Shown piece by piece: positions 30,476 through 40,800 of a stretch of DNA of 64,000 nt. Numbering within the stretch: position 1 is the stretch's first letter; each line of letters begins with the position of its first letter. The position numbers were made by a program, and so were the translations under genes. The stretch comes from Rachicladosporium sp. CCFEE 5018 (lineage: Eukaryota; Ascomycota; Dothideomycetes; Cladosporiales; Cladosporiaceae). The notes under the pieces were generated by a model that was not told where the DNA came from, searched no databases, and saw only the letters and a program-made list of their open reading frames with translations. The DNA lies in contig KZ111161.1 in assembly GCA_002077045.2 (NCBI GenBank), positions 62,001 through 126,000 on the forward strand, read 5' to 3'.

Positions 30476-33132
30476 ATGCAGGAGGATCATCGTCGGGGTG
30501 GTGCGGGCCTGCACTACCCTCAGGGGAGTGCTCATATGGAGGCCGAGGACGCCGAGGATGTTTCGCCATCTCCTGACCCCGAGACTGGGTATGAAATTGA
30601 CGTTGACGGTTCTACTGGGATCATGGCTGAGGAGAAAGTTGAACGTGCTTCGAGCGACGAGAAGAGTGCTGGGGGAGGTAGTAATGGGGAGGGCAGCAAG
30701 TCGAAGAGTGCAAAGGATCCTTCACGCCCGAGGCGAAAGAAGGCGAGGAGGGCTTGCTTTGCCTGTCAGAGGGCGCATTTGACTTGCGGTATGTGGTGGC
30801 TTGATGCTCGAGCATGAACGCGGACTGATATTGTCTAGGTGACGAGCGACCCTGTCTTGGGTGTGTTAAGCGTGGACTGCAAGACCAGTGTCACGATGGC
30901 GTGAGGAAGAAGGCAAAGTACCTTCATGATGCACCACCTGAAGCCCTCGTTGCTGGCTTCCCAAGTAATTACCAGATGAGTAATGCTCAAGGTCTACCCA
31001 CTGGTCCCGGAGCACATCCAATGGTATCCAATGCTCCTGCTATCAGTCCGACCCAGTACATGCCACAGTCAACAGCAACCGATTATGTGCAGTACCAGCA
31101 GACTCCAATGGGTCCACCCATGATGACCAACAACGATGCAGTCCTCGGATCATATGCGCCACCACAACCAGTCGAGACACCTCAACGCTATCCATCAACA
31201 TCGAGTCAACAGGTGACGCCCGTGCAAGACATGTCGGTAAACGTCGACCATCAAGCCAGCATCGACGCTGGTCGGAATCAATCATTCGACACTGCGTTTC
31301 TGGATCCCAACAATTCGTCACTTTTCGGCCTTGACNNNNNNNNNNNNNNNNNNNNNNNNNNNNNNNNNNNNNNNNNNNNNNNNNNNNNNNNNNNNNNNNN
31401 NNNNNNNNNNNNNNNNNNNNNNNNNNNNNNNNNNNTCAGTCCGACCCAGTACATGCCACAGTCAACAGCAACCGATTATGTGCAGTACCAGCAGACTCCA
31501 ATGGGTCCACCCATGATGACCAACAACGATGCAGTCCTCGGATCATATGCGCCACCACAACCAGTCGAGACACCTCAACGCTATCCATCAACATCGAGTC
31601 AACAGGTGACGCCCGTGCAAGACATGTCGGTAAACGTCGACCATCAAGCCAGCATCGACGCTGGTCGGAATCAATCATTCGACACTGCGTTTCTGGATCC
31701 CAACAATTCGTCACTTTTCGGCCTTGACCTGTCTAGCTTCAACTTTGGCAACCACTACGGTGCCATGGAGTTCGGTATGCTCGGACACATGTCGTCTGGT
31801 GCTGTCGGCACGCCAGATATAGACAATCTGAACAATGCTGGCAACCGTCCTGGCAGCCTCTCATACGATAGCTTCGGGTCGAGCAATAACTTCGACTTCA
31901 ATCAGTACCCGAACAATTGGCAGACAGTACAAAGTACTGGCTCGCGCATGTCGGACGCTGGCATTGCATGGGCGACGCAGAACAATGGCATGGACGCCTT
32001 CGCTATTGGCGAAGGCTCACATCTTGGTCTCAGTCCGCTGTCGCAGAACTACGATTACAATGCCGGATACCAGTCGTCATCAACAGTGTCGCCAGAGAAC
32101 CGATTTGCTCAGCTGGATCACGGTCAGCAGCAACAGCCTGACTTGCTGAGACAGAGTGTGTCTCATGCATCACATCGACAACAGCAACGGAAGCAAGTTC
32201 CTCAATACAGCGAGCCAGCAAATCAACGAAGAGTACGCCGCGACACCTCAGAGATCTACAACTCCGTCACCGCGCCCTACACCTACACTCAAGGTTTCCA
32301 CGCCTTGACCGACTTTCTGAAGAAACGCTTCTCCACTAACAAGACCCTTCGCATAGCAAAAGCTCTCGCCTCAATCCGCCCATCATTCATCGCCTGCAAC
32401 AAAAGTCTCAACAACGATGACCTCATCTTCATGGAGAAGTCTCTCCAACGTACTCTGTATGAGTACGATGACTTCATGAACCACTACGGTACGCCGACAA
32501 TCATCTGTCGACGTACCGGCGAGATCGCAGCGGTCAACAAGGAATTCTCTCTCGTCACTGGCTGGCGTCGAGACGTCCTGCTTGGCAAGGAACCGAACTT
32601 GAACGTCAATATCGGCGCCAATAGCAACAACTCTGGCACTCATACTGGTGCCAGTACTCGTGGCGCTGCTACACCTCGTTTGGGCAACGTTGAGATTGAT
32701 CCGGGGCGGCCTCAGCCTGTCTTCCTGGCTGAGCTCATGGACGAGGACAGCGTTGTACAGTTCTACGAGGACTTCGCCGACCTCGCCTTCGGTGCTTCGG
32801 GATCTGAGATCATCGGCCGGGAGTGTGTGCTGCTGAAGTACAAGACCAAGCGGGACCCAGGTTGGGGTGTGGACGAAGGCGGGGAGGACGAGAAGCGAGG
32901 GAAGCGCGGCTCCGTGGGCGGCGGGGTGAAGCGGGAGGGAATCTTGAGGGGTAGAGATGGCATGAACAGCCTTGGTGAGGGCGACGGAAGGGTTGACTGT
33001 GGAATGTGTTGGACCGTGAAGAGGGATGTGTTCAATATTCCGATGCTCATTGTCATTAATGTGAGTTCGCTTGTGAACTCTCGGATGGCGAGGACAACGC
33101 TGACGATTTTACAGTTTCTACCGGTGATATGA
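30476..33132 (+). CDS. ERT1/AcuK-family transcription activator of gluconeogenesis (Zn2Cys6 + PAS)
   Basis: Exons 30476-30788, 30839-33060 and 33115-33132. The 50-nt intron splits the zinc cluster; after splicing it reads C-x2-C-x6-C-x5-C-x2-C-x8-C (CFACQRAHLTCGDERPC...C), followed by the family signature HDGVRKKAKYLHDAPPEAL. A Gln/Asn-rich middle leads to a PAS domain (FMNHYGTPTIICRRTGEIAA). The last intron (33061-33114) gives the family-like end PMLIVINFLPVI. Such activators switch on gluconeogenic genes on non-sugar carbon and act in the nucleus. The middle contains a 100-N gap (31336-31435) flanked by perfect copies of 293 bp, so the true protein probably lacks 131 codons of this model (about 719 residues instead of 850). 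Confidence 0.88.
31043..31335 (+). repeat. Left copy of 293-bp perfect duplication at N-gap
   Basis: This segment is identical to 31436-31728 and stops exactly at the gap. It codes for the same Gln/Pro-rich part of the regulator. Confidence 0.9.
31336..31435. other. Assembly gap (100 N)
   Basis: Exactly 100 unresolved bases, a conventional placeholder for a gap of unknown size, inside the coding region. Confidence 0.99.
31436..31728 (+). repeat. Right copy of 293-bp perfect duplication at N-gap
   Basis: Identical to 31043-31335 and begins exactly at the gap. The offset (393 bp) is a multiple of three, so the frame survives. Most simply the two contig ends overlap and were not merged. Confidence 0.9.
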
Positions 33133-33585
33133 AGGACTTCGAGGAGATGATTCGAGAGCCATGATGGCTTTGGCAGGCTTGACGAAGAGCATGATGGCGC
33201 CGTCTGGCACGGTGATGCCAAAGGGATTGGTGATTGGGCAAGACACGGAATGCCGCATAGGCGCCGGTGATGGGATCGGGGAGGCGGCTTAAGTGCTGTG
33301 ATATCGTTGAGATAGATCAATTGTAATACGTCTGCCGAACACTCAGTGTGGGTGAGCAGTGTAGAATTGACTGTTGTCTCTACGTGAGATCGGCTTGATA
33401 CATATGCCTGAGGCATCAAGCGAGTATATGTAGTCTATCGCGCCATCAACCATTGCTCAAGATCTACATTTGTACCTCGATCACACTCCCTCAATCACTG
33501 CTCAGAAGTTTTCGGTCGCCCCGAACATTTTCGTAGCCATCGTCGACGTTACATCTGCACAGCTGAGTCGCCTACATTCATCACA
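33133..33585. other. Intergenic, no gene seen
   Basis: Spacer between the regulator and the riboflavin kinase gene on the same strand. No features recognised. Confidence 0.5.
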
Positions 33586-34573
33586 ATGCGACCAGACGGA
33601 CCCCGAGACCCCACAGCAGGCCCAGACAGCGGACCCGAGACACCCTTCCCATTACGACTGAACGGGAAAGTGATCAAAGGCTTCGGCCGAGGCAGCAAAG
33701 AGGTAAGCCATCTACCAGTACTTCCTTCCTTCTCCTCAAGTCCATCAAGATCTCGAGAAACACGACTGTAGTACATGGAAGGCACGATACGAGATCAACT
33801 CCGGTTCGCTACGCTGTGGGCAGCGAGGAGTGCTGCTATCAGCCGCTGTCAAACATGTCGCTGTCCGATGGGCGTACGCGAGGCTTGACAGATCATAGCC
33901 GACACGTGAACGGATTCGCCACATGCGTGTCAGAGCTCCAGGACCATGGATTTGGGATGAGCTGAGGGGGTGGTACCGGTACTAGACGAGGTGCACGAAG
34001 ACTCCAGCTGGAGTCAGCGACGCCCGTGCCTTGCACGACACTGGCTTTTCCAGTCGAGCTAGCTCGCTTCGCCTCTTGTCAATCGACGGCACACCAACGA
34101 AGCAATGACGAACCACATCGAGCCATGAACTGACCACTGTCTCGTAGCTCGGCATCCCCACAGCCAACATTCCTGTCACTGGCCTCTCGGTTGGTGGCCA
34201 CGAAGACATCGAAAGCGGCGTCTACTACGGCTACGCCGGCCTCTCCGCCTCGCCCGCCACAGGCTCCAAACCCAATGTCTACCCCATGGTGATGTCGATC
34301 GGCTGGAATCCGTTCTACAAGAACACCGTCCGGTCTGTCGAGGTCCACTTACTCCACAAGTTTGACCAAGACTTCTATGGGAGTCATATGAACCTCGTCA
34401 TCTTGGGGTTCATTCGGCCGGAGTACGATTATGTTAGTCTGGACTCGCTGGTAGAGGATATCAGAGAGGATATGGAGGTCGGGAAGAGGAGTATGGAAAG
34501 GAGTGCTTATGCGGAGTTCACGCGGGATCCGTATTTGTTGGAGTTCGAGGGGAGAACGGAGGTTGGGGAGTAG
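33586..34573 (+). CDS. FMN1: Riboflavin kinase
   Basis: Two exons, 33586-33702 and 34148-34573, encode 180 residues. It phosphorylates riboflavin with ATP to FMN. The conserved core is intact across the splice: LNGKVIKGFGRGSKE joined to LGIPTANIPV (the PTAN motif binds the nucleotide/Mg), then SGVYYGYAGL, MVMSIGWNPFYKN, VEVHLLHKFDQDFYG and LVILGFIRPE. Length is normal for a monofunctional fungal kinase, without an FAD synthase part. The intron of 445 nt is unusually long for this window, where others are 49-83 nt; its ends are GTAAGC and TAG. No targeting signal is obvious; yeast Fmn1 is membrane-associated in mitochondria and ER. Confidence 0.93.
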
Positions 34574-35235
34574 CTGGCGTGACAGATGAAGTGGTAAGCG
34601 TGCAGAATCATACATCATTAGACATTCATTGCTCAGCTTTTTGTCCGCATCTTCCTCGAGTAAGACAGCGCGACCAGCTGTTCTTCACTTGACAGTAGAC
34701 ACGTCGAGAGGAGGCAGGTGTTTGCTGTGCATTGTAGGGTTAGGGATGCTTAACCCCAACCACACATTTGAGCTGATCGTGAAACGGCAACATCGTGATC
34801 ACACGCCAACGAACGGTTAGATCGAGTTCATACTCGGTGGTCGAAGCGATCACATATCCAGTGCAATGCCTGGGAAGTTTCAGACGGTGTCGAAAACTTT
34901 TGACGCAGTTGTGAATGTTTTTTATGGTTCGCGGACCTCGATCCCGAAATGCGACTTTGGAACATGTAAGTTGACGAGAGCATTCGACATGGGACAATGA
35001 GATCATTTGAATTTCGCGCTACCACGCGAACAGTGTCTGGAGAGACTCCCAAGATGCGAGACGAACCATGCAAGGTACTGTGGGCTTGGTGTCTGGTGTA
35101 CATGGACTTCCTGTAGATGTCACGATCGACTATTCAGTGGGAAGTGGCGGCATGGAAACGTAGGTTGGGTGAAATTAGAGTGAGTGAGCATGGAAGTGAA
35201 CGTTGAGAGACTGTATAAGCTAATAAATGCTCCAT
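34574..35235. other. Convergent intergenic region
   Basis: 662 bp between the 3' ends of riboflavin kinase and the GH7 gene. No gene seen; it must hold both transcription ends. Confidence 0.5.
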
Positions 35236-36876
35236 CTACAAGCACTGCGAGTAGTAGTCATTGCTGACCTTGCACGTCCATGGGCTGGCGCACACAGTCG
35301 GGCCGGTGTAGCCCTTGCCACCGCACTGCCCGTAGTGGGTAGCGGTCGGCTGGCTTGGCTTGGTAGTCGTAGCCGACGACTTGGTCGTGGTGGTAGACTT
35401 GGTCGTTGGCGGGGCTGGCTTAGTAGTGGTGGTTGGCTTTGTGGTGGTCGTCGGCTTGCTGGTCGTTGTGGAGACGGTGGTGGGCTTAGTCGTTGTGGTC
35501 GTGACGACGGTCGTGGAGCCGAGGATCTGGCTGGAGGTTGTTGTTGGCTTGACGCTGGTGCTGGTACTGCTCTTGCTGCTGACTGGGGGCTTGCCGATGG
35601 ACCAAGTCGAGCCAATGTCACCGTAGCGGATGTTGGAGAACACCACGTACGTGGTCGGGTTCTGCTGAATGATCAGGGACGGGTTGCCCTCAGTGGCAGA
35701 GCATGGTCCGCTGTTGCCGCTGTCGAGCCAGGTCATGTACCCGCCGGCGTCGTTCCAGATCGATAGCACCAAGACCATTCCGCGACCCAGAGCCTCACCC
35801 ATGGTCTTCAGTCCGCCGAGGGTCTGGCCGAAGCTGTCGGATGCGGAGCAGTATGAGTCGGTCAACGAGTTCTGGCCAGGGAAGCCTGAGGAGGAGCCGG
35901 CAACGGCATTGGCGATGACGACGCCATCTTGGATGTATTGGCGAGTAATCTCGGTCAATGTGCCGGTCGAAGTACCGTCGCTGGTGTGGAAGGATGTAGT
36001 GACGGTGATCTTCTTCTTGGTGTCGACAGTCAGACCGGGGCCGTAGTAGCCTTGCTGGCCGAGGGCGTACGGGTTGAAGCCACAGCCATTCTTGTCACAG
36101 TAACCGGTGCTGCCGCATGCTGAGCCTGTGCAGCCTCCGATGCTGTTCACGCTGCAAGGGTGAGGGGTGAGAGCTGTGGCGCGGCCGTTGGCTTCCCAAA
36201 GATCCATCTCGTTGCCTGATTGGACATTAGCAGATGCTCGAGAAGAGGTAGTTTATCAATACGCACAGCAAGATCCGAGACCGCCAGTGTTGACGGTACC
36301 GTTGAACCAGTCTCCGACTGGGCACTGCGCGTCACAGTATCCAGCACCGTACGCGGCACCACCTGGGTTCGCCGCGGTTCGGCCACCCGTAGCGTCCATC
36401 TCGCTGAGGTAGAGAGCACCGTTCTCTCCACACACAAGAGTCGATGCATCGACGTCGTAGCTGATCTCTTGCCCGAGTAGCTTGATCATGTCGTAGTTCT
36501 GTCCGTCCGGAGCAAGCAAGTAGACTCTGGGCGAGGCGTTCTGGTACGTGCCATTGTTGAGCACATACTGGTGCAGCGTCAAGGCGTCTCCAGAAGTTGC
36601 TACACCTGCGGAGGCGTAGTTCGCTCCCTCAATCACGCAGTTTGGGTCAAGGCCGTTTGCATTGTTGCAGGCAGCGACTCCTCCATCTTCATGGAACCAA
36701 TGGTAGTTCCAGTCGATGACTACGGAGGAGGCCTGTTGCACGCAACCGCCAGCGGTCGTGCACTTGTAGGTCGTGAGCGCTGGGGGAGCCTCGGGAACTT
36801 GAGTACCGATCTTCTGAGCCGCGACTGAGGTGAAGATAGCGGCAGCTGCGGCCGAGAGGGAGATGAGAGATGCCAT
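35236..36876 (-). CDS. GH7 endoglucanase (Cel7B/EGI type) with CBM1
   Basis: Two exons (36876-36267, 36215-35236; 51-nt intron, GTGCGT donor) give 529 residues. Signal peptide 1-20 (MASLISLSAAAAAIFTSVAA), then the GH7 fold. The splice restores SCCNEMDLWEANGRA, the active-site E-x-D-x-x-E with E206 as nucleophile, D208 and E211 as acid/base by family analogy. Blocks LTTYKCTTAGGCV, VVIDWNYHW, GENGALYLSEMDATGG and YGAGYCDAQCPV match endoglucanase I better than cellobiohydrolase I. A Thr/Ser/Lys/Pro linker (~415-493) leads to a C-terminal CBM1 (HYGQCGGKGYTGPTVC...). It cleaves internal beta-1,4 bonds of cellulose outside the cell. Confidence 0.93.
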
Positions 36877-36960
36877 TGCTTCGGCGGTGTTTGTGTAGAT
36901 GGGTGGAAAGGAAAAGAGGCGCGCTGGGGATAAGATATTGACGACGAGACAAAGACAACG

Positions 36961-36968
36961 TACTTATA
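36961..36968 (-). promoter_or_regulatory. TATA-box-like element of the GH7 gene
   Basis: TATAAGTA on the minus strand, 85-92 bp upstream of the GH7 start codon. A CTGGGG at 36924-36929 fits the SYGGRG consensus of the carbon-catabolite repressor CreA/Cre1 and lies between this box and the ATG. Confidence 0.4.
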
Positions 36969-37979
36969 CCATGCCAATCTTCCCCAAAGACCTCAATTGC
37001 CCCAAGATCTCGGCTCCGTGCTTGATTTCATCTCGCCACTCTCGCTCCAGAACGGCCATCTCTGCCATGTGCAGCGGACCGTCGACGCGGAAATTTGGGC
37101 AAGGAGTGCAACATCACAAGACTGTATCAGCGGCTCGGGGAGTCGGAGTGCTTTCAAGTTATGTATCCGTGATGGAAGCCGTGCCTGAATGGGCCTAGTG
37201 ATGTTGCGCAGGGATATGAGGCTGAACTTGACGAGCCGGGGAAATGTCACTCTGGCCATCGCTTTCTCTCCCACAACGCTCATCAAGCCGCCTTGGGAAT
37301 CATCGACGGTCATCAGGAAACTGCGACCTGACTCTCGTTCTCGTATACGTTGACTGAACTTTTTGCGAACACGGTCTGCTTGGGCACATTGTCGTCCATT
37401 GAGATTGGACCGAAGTCACCTCCGGTACCTCTACGGAAGGTGGCTCGACCGCGTCTCTAATATATTACATCGCATTTCCCTGCAGGCGCCATCAGGGGAC
37501 CCCACGATCATCCTGGCTGGACGCATTTGACGCCTATAACGCAAGCCTCGGCTTTTCCCTTCTCGATATGTCAATATCGAAACCGCACGGCCTGATGCAT
37601 TTGCCACAGACGCCGGTTCTGGCGACGCGGCCCGATGCATCGCTTCAGCGGCCGATACTGTGGCTGTAGAGCGACTGTGAGTGCGAGACATCCCGTCGTC
37701 AAGTGCGATGAAGTGGTGTATGTAGCATCGCTGGAGGCGATGGGGGGCAGGTGTGAAATGGAGTAAAACGGCCTATCCGCTGAACTAATAAGCCAACCTT
37801 CAACATACAGCTACACTACATTCTTTTCCATCAGTCGATTACGCATTGGACTGACTCTTGACTGCAATTGCTTTCTCTTGAGCTCATTCCCTATCAAAGC
37901 CTCGAAGCACGCTCCAAATACTCTCCCCATCATCTCATTTCAGTACCATCTCTTGATCGTGCACTCACACCGTGCAGTT
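36969..37979. other. Intergenic, no gene seen
   Basis: About 1 kb upstream of the GH7 gene and downstream of the GPI-protein gene; both are on the minus strand. Short open frames here lack protein character. Confidence 0.45.
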
Positions 37980-38763
37980 CTACAGCCATCGGAGTAGCAT
38001 CGCGACACCACCCAGCGCAAATATCAAGTCTTCCGCAGCACCCAGCCTGTTCCCAGCATTAGTCGTCTGTACCGCGATGCTCGGGGTGGTGCTGCTGGTG
38101 TAGTTGGTGCCGTTGCCGTAGGTCGTGGGATACGCCGAGACGAATGATGATGATGTCGAGGCCGAGGACGTGGAGACAATCGGAGCGTTGATAAATGAGC
38201 TCGTAGTGGACGCTGAGACGATCGAGGATGTGCTCGACAGTGCAGAGGTCGAAGTCGAGAAGCCCCCTGGAACTGTCGATACGGTGGAGAGGAAGTCTGG
38301 ACAATCGCCTTCATCAGGACAGCAGCCTGGTGAGCCGTCTGTGTACACCACACAATGCTGGCCTGCCGGGCAGTAGTCTGGAGCGACTGTCAGCATCTCT
38401 GGACAGATCACGATGTGTCGCGACGGGCAGACTCACGACCATCGGAGCAGCACGTCTCGCCGGCGCTGGGGTTGAAGCAGTAGTTCGCGGTGCAGTCGAT
38501 GTTTCCCGGACCACACGATGCTGCGCAGAGCAGCTCAGGGGGTGTATCTGCTGGCGCTGCTGCGCAGACAGTGTGATGACTTGGCGCTTGTCGAGAGTCG
38601 TCTTGCCGAGCCTGCCCGTGCCAGCGGCCTCAGCAGCGACACTGCTAGCTAGTCCGAGGGCGATCAACAGAGACAAAGCGGAGTGCACGTTGGCTGCTCT
38701 CGAAGCGATAGAGGGACGAGGATGTCTGCTGGATGGATTGGAAAATCTGATAAAGAGCCTCAA
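37980..38763 (-). CDS. Secreted GPI-anchored Cys-rich protein, frame break near the N-terminus
   Basis: ATG 38763 opens a frame with a hydrophobic signal-like helix (HSALSLLIALGLASSVAA) and a Kex2-like site (LDKR). The mature part reads in a frame shifted by one base: HTVCAAAPADTPPELLCAAS, CGPGNIDCTANYCFNPSAGE, TCCSDG. A 59-nt intron (38378-38436, GTGAGT donor) leads to HYCPAGQHCVVYTDGSPGCC, a Ser/Thr-rich stalk and a C-terminal hydrophobic tail (LIFALGGVAMLLRWL) suited to GPI attachment. The two frames would join if one base were missing near 38588-38600, for example in the CGCCAAG stretch; an extra intron is another explanation. Likely a cell-wall or plasma-membrane surface protein of unknown function. 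Confidence 0.6.
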
Positions 38764-38865
38764 AGATGCGTAGAGACTATAGTCATCTCCTACAATCGTT
38801 CGGACGACTTCATCTTATACCAGCGCTTACCGGTGAGGCCAGCTGCACCATCTTCTACTATTGAG

Positions 38866-38885
38866 TATCCGGCCATGGCCGGATA
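38866..38885. repeat. Perfect 20-bp palindrome
   Basis: TATCCGGCCATGGCCGGATA equals its own reverse complement. It lies about 100 bp upstream of the GPI-protein start codon. It could be a dimeric factor site (CGG half-sites in inverted arrangement fit Zn2Cys6 dimers) or chance. Confidence 0.5.
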
Positions 38886-39608
38886 TCTTCACACTTACAA
38901 GAGAGGCCGGAGTACTAGGGCATTGACCGGCTCGGTCAGGTGATTGATACTTCCCCTGGCGAGAAGATGTGTACTTCTGGCTTCCGATATGTCGGGCATC
39001 CGTGGAGCAAGTCTCAGCAAGCGAAGGCTGGAGCGCCACCATTGCCTCGCATCATCTGGAGTGTGTTCTGGGTGTCAGCATCCTGGCCTAGGCGGCAGCG
39101 GATTATCTACTTGGTCGCCAAGTTGTCGCTACTGTTCACAGATGACACTCTGATCGTCCCTTACCTTCTGCATCGTCTGTGATCATCCGTAGGTCGAAGT
39201 TGTTGATGCCATCGCGGCGCAATGAGGAGATGCCAAGTCGTATGCAAGCGTCGCCTGACATATGGCCTGAGGCCGAGGACAAGTAGTCGCACGACCTGGA
39301 AGCCAAAATTGGAGCAGCTGAGGCTGAGTACCTGCAGCAAAGCGACTGGGCATACATGGGCACCCTGGTTGGTGGATCGCACAGATAGTATCGGAACTCG
39401 AGCGCTGCAGTATGAGCAGTCGTAGAATGGAAGAGGCCGAGCTTGTGCTCATGGGCCGAGGGCTGCCAAATGAGAATCGTCCTACATAGTCACATCTCAG
39501 TAGAGTTATCTAGAAGTCAGCGTCTCCCTCGGTATCTCTCCTATATGTCTTCATGCGACAGACGAGCTCGGCACAGATATCCACTAAATGCCTGTCCTCA
39601 CCAGACGC
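38886..39608. other. Intergenic, no gene seen
   Basis: About 720 bp between two minus-strand genes; no supported gene. Confidence 0.45.
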
Positions 39609-40349
39609 TCACCCATCCCGATACGCCTTCCCCAACTCCGTCAGCCCACCCTGGTCGTCAAGCAGTCTTGCCCATTTCCCTACAGTCTCACAGTCCCTCA
39701 TCGCACCAAACCAAGCATACCTCTCAACCCATTCCAGCCCATCCAGATACTTCCAACAATCCCTCGCAAAGCTCTCGACATGCTGCTTCTCCAACGGCCT
39801 CTCAACACTCCAATTCGTGCACGCAAACTCCGTGATCCAGACCGGCTTATTCAGTCCAAGCTGATGGTAGGTCGACCAGATGTAGTCGTAAAATTGGCCC
39901 TGCGTCTCGCCGTACCAGTGGAAGCAGTAGAAATCTATGTCTCCTCCCTGCGCTCGGATGGTAGCGAGGAAGGATGCAAGCCACGTGACGCCCTGGGGAG
40001 CGGAGGAAATGCCAGGACTACCGCAGCGGATCCCTTGTTTTCGCAGAGGCTCGATGTGTTCTAGCCAAGTTTTTGCTGCGACTTCGACAGTCATATTGGC
40101 TTGATCGTGTAGCTCAGGCTCGTTGAAAGCCAGGACTGCAGTCGCTTTCGCTGCGGCTGTCTTGCCTGCTAGTTCGGGAGCATTGACATGATTCCATTGC
40201 ATTGGGATGAAGTTCAGAGTGTTGTTGCCGGATGTGGGATTTGGTGACCAGTTGTAGAGCCATGAGATCTTAGATCCAGGTTTCGTGAATGGGACTACTG
40301 GGTCTTTGTTATCATTTGGCCATGCGAGGCCGCGTTTCGAGGATGCCAT
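39609..40349 (-). CDS. GH128-like beta-1,3-glucanase (Asl1-type glycoside hydrolase)
   Basis: A single exon of 246 residues from ATG 40349; an upstream in-frame codon does not improve the start. The protein matches the fungal Glyco_hydro_cc/Asl1 family: KRGLAWPND at the start, WLYNWSPNP, FIPMQW, the acid/base glutamate in VLAFNEPELHDQANM, GSPGISSAPQGVTWL, FYCFHWYGE, the nucleophile glutamate in PVWITEFACTNW, and WFGAM near the end. No signal peptide is visible from this start, so the enzyme is predicted intracellular or exported by another route. Some relatives carry a signal and act on cell-wall beta-1,3-glucan. All catalytic motifs are intact. Confidence 0.9.
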   Translation of the reverse strand: MASSKRGLAWPNDNKDPVVPFTKPGSKISWLYNWSPNPTSGNNTLNFIPMQWNHVNAPELAGKTAAAKATAVLAFNEPELHDQANMTVEVAAKTWLEHIEPLRKQGIRCGSPGISSAPQGVTWLASFLATIRAQGGDIDFYCFHWYGETQGQFYDYIWSTYHQLGLNKPVWITEFACTNWSVERPLEKQHVESFARDCWKYLDGLEWVERYAWFGAMRDCETVGKWARLLDDQGGLTELGKAYRDG

Positions 40350-40800
40350 GGATTTAATGTACAATATAATGACAGTGATGCTTTTCAATGGGTTTCATCT
40401 TATCACGGTCGAGGTCGAGGCTGTGAACCACGCCAACCAAGTCTTAGCACAGGCAGCCGCGTCAGCAACGAAGAACGGACAACATTGGAGCAGGTCACAT
40501 GAGAATGGCACACAGACATTCATGAATCGTTGCAAAAGCCTATGTACCGACCACTCCCAAAGTCAAGGATGGTCACACTGTCTTCCAGGACTCCTCCACC
40601 GGCAACTTAGCGTGAATAACTCTACGCCAACACGCCTCAACCCCATGCAGCGACCAACACAGCAATGCAGCGCACACGCCAAAACGGAACACCAAAGAAC
40701 CGAGATGTCGCACGCAACGCGCCACAGAACAGCAATGTAATAGAGACCACGGTCGGGGATGTCACGTTCGCACTAATGGGCATCCCGCCCACTACTACTG
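40350..40800. other. Intergenic, no gene seen
   Basis: 451 bp separating the copper-fist gene 3' end from the GH128-like gene start, same strand. Confidence 0.5.

Noticed and set aside
35227..35766. Plus-strand Gly/Arg- and Val-rich frames opposite the GH7 linker
   Set aside because: They arise from the repetitive Thr/Lys/Ser codons of the linker read backward.
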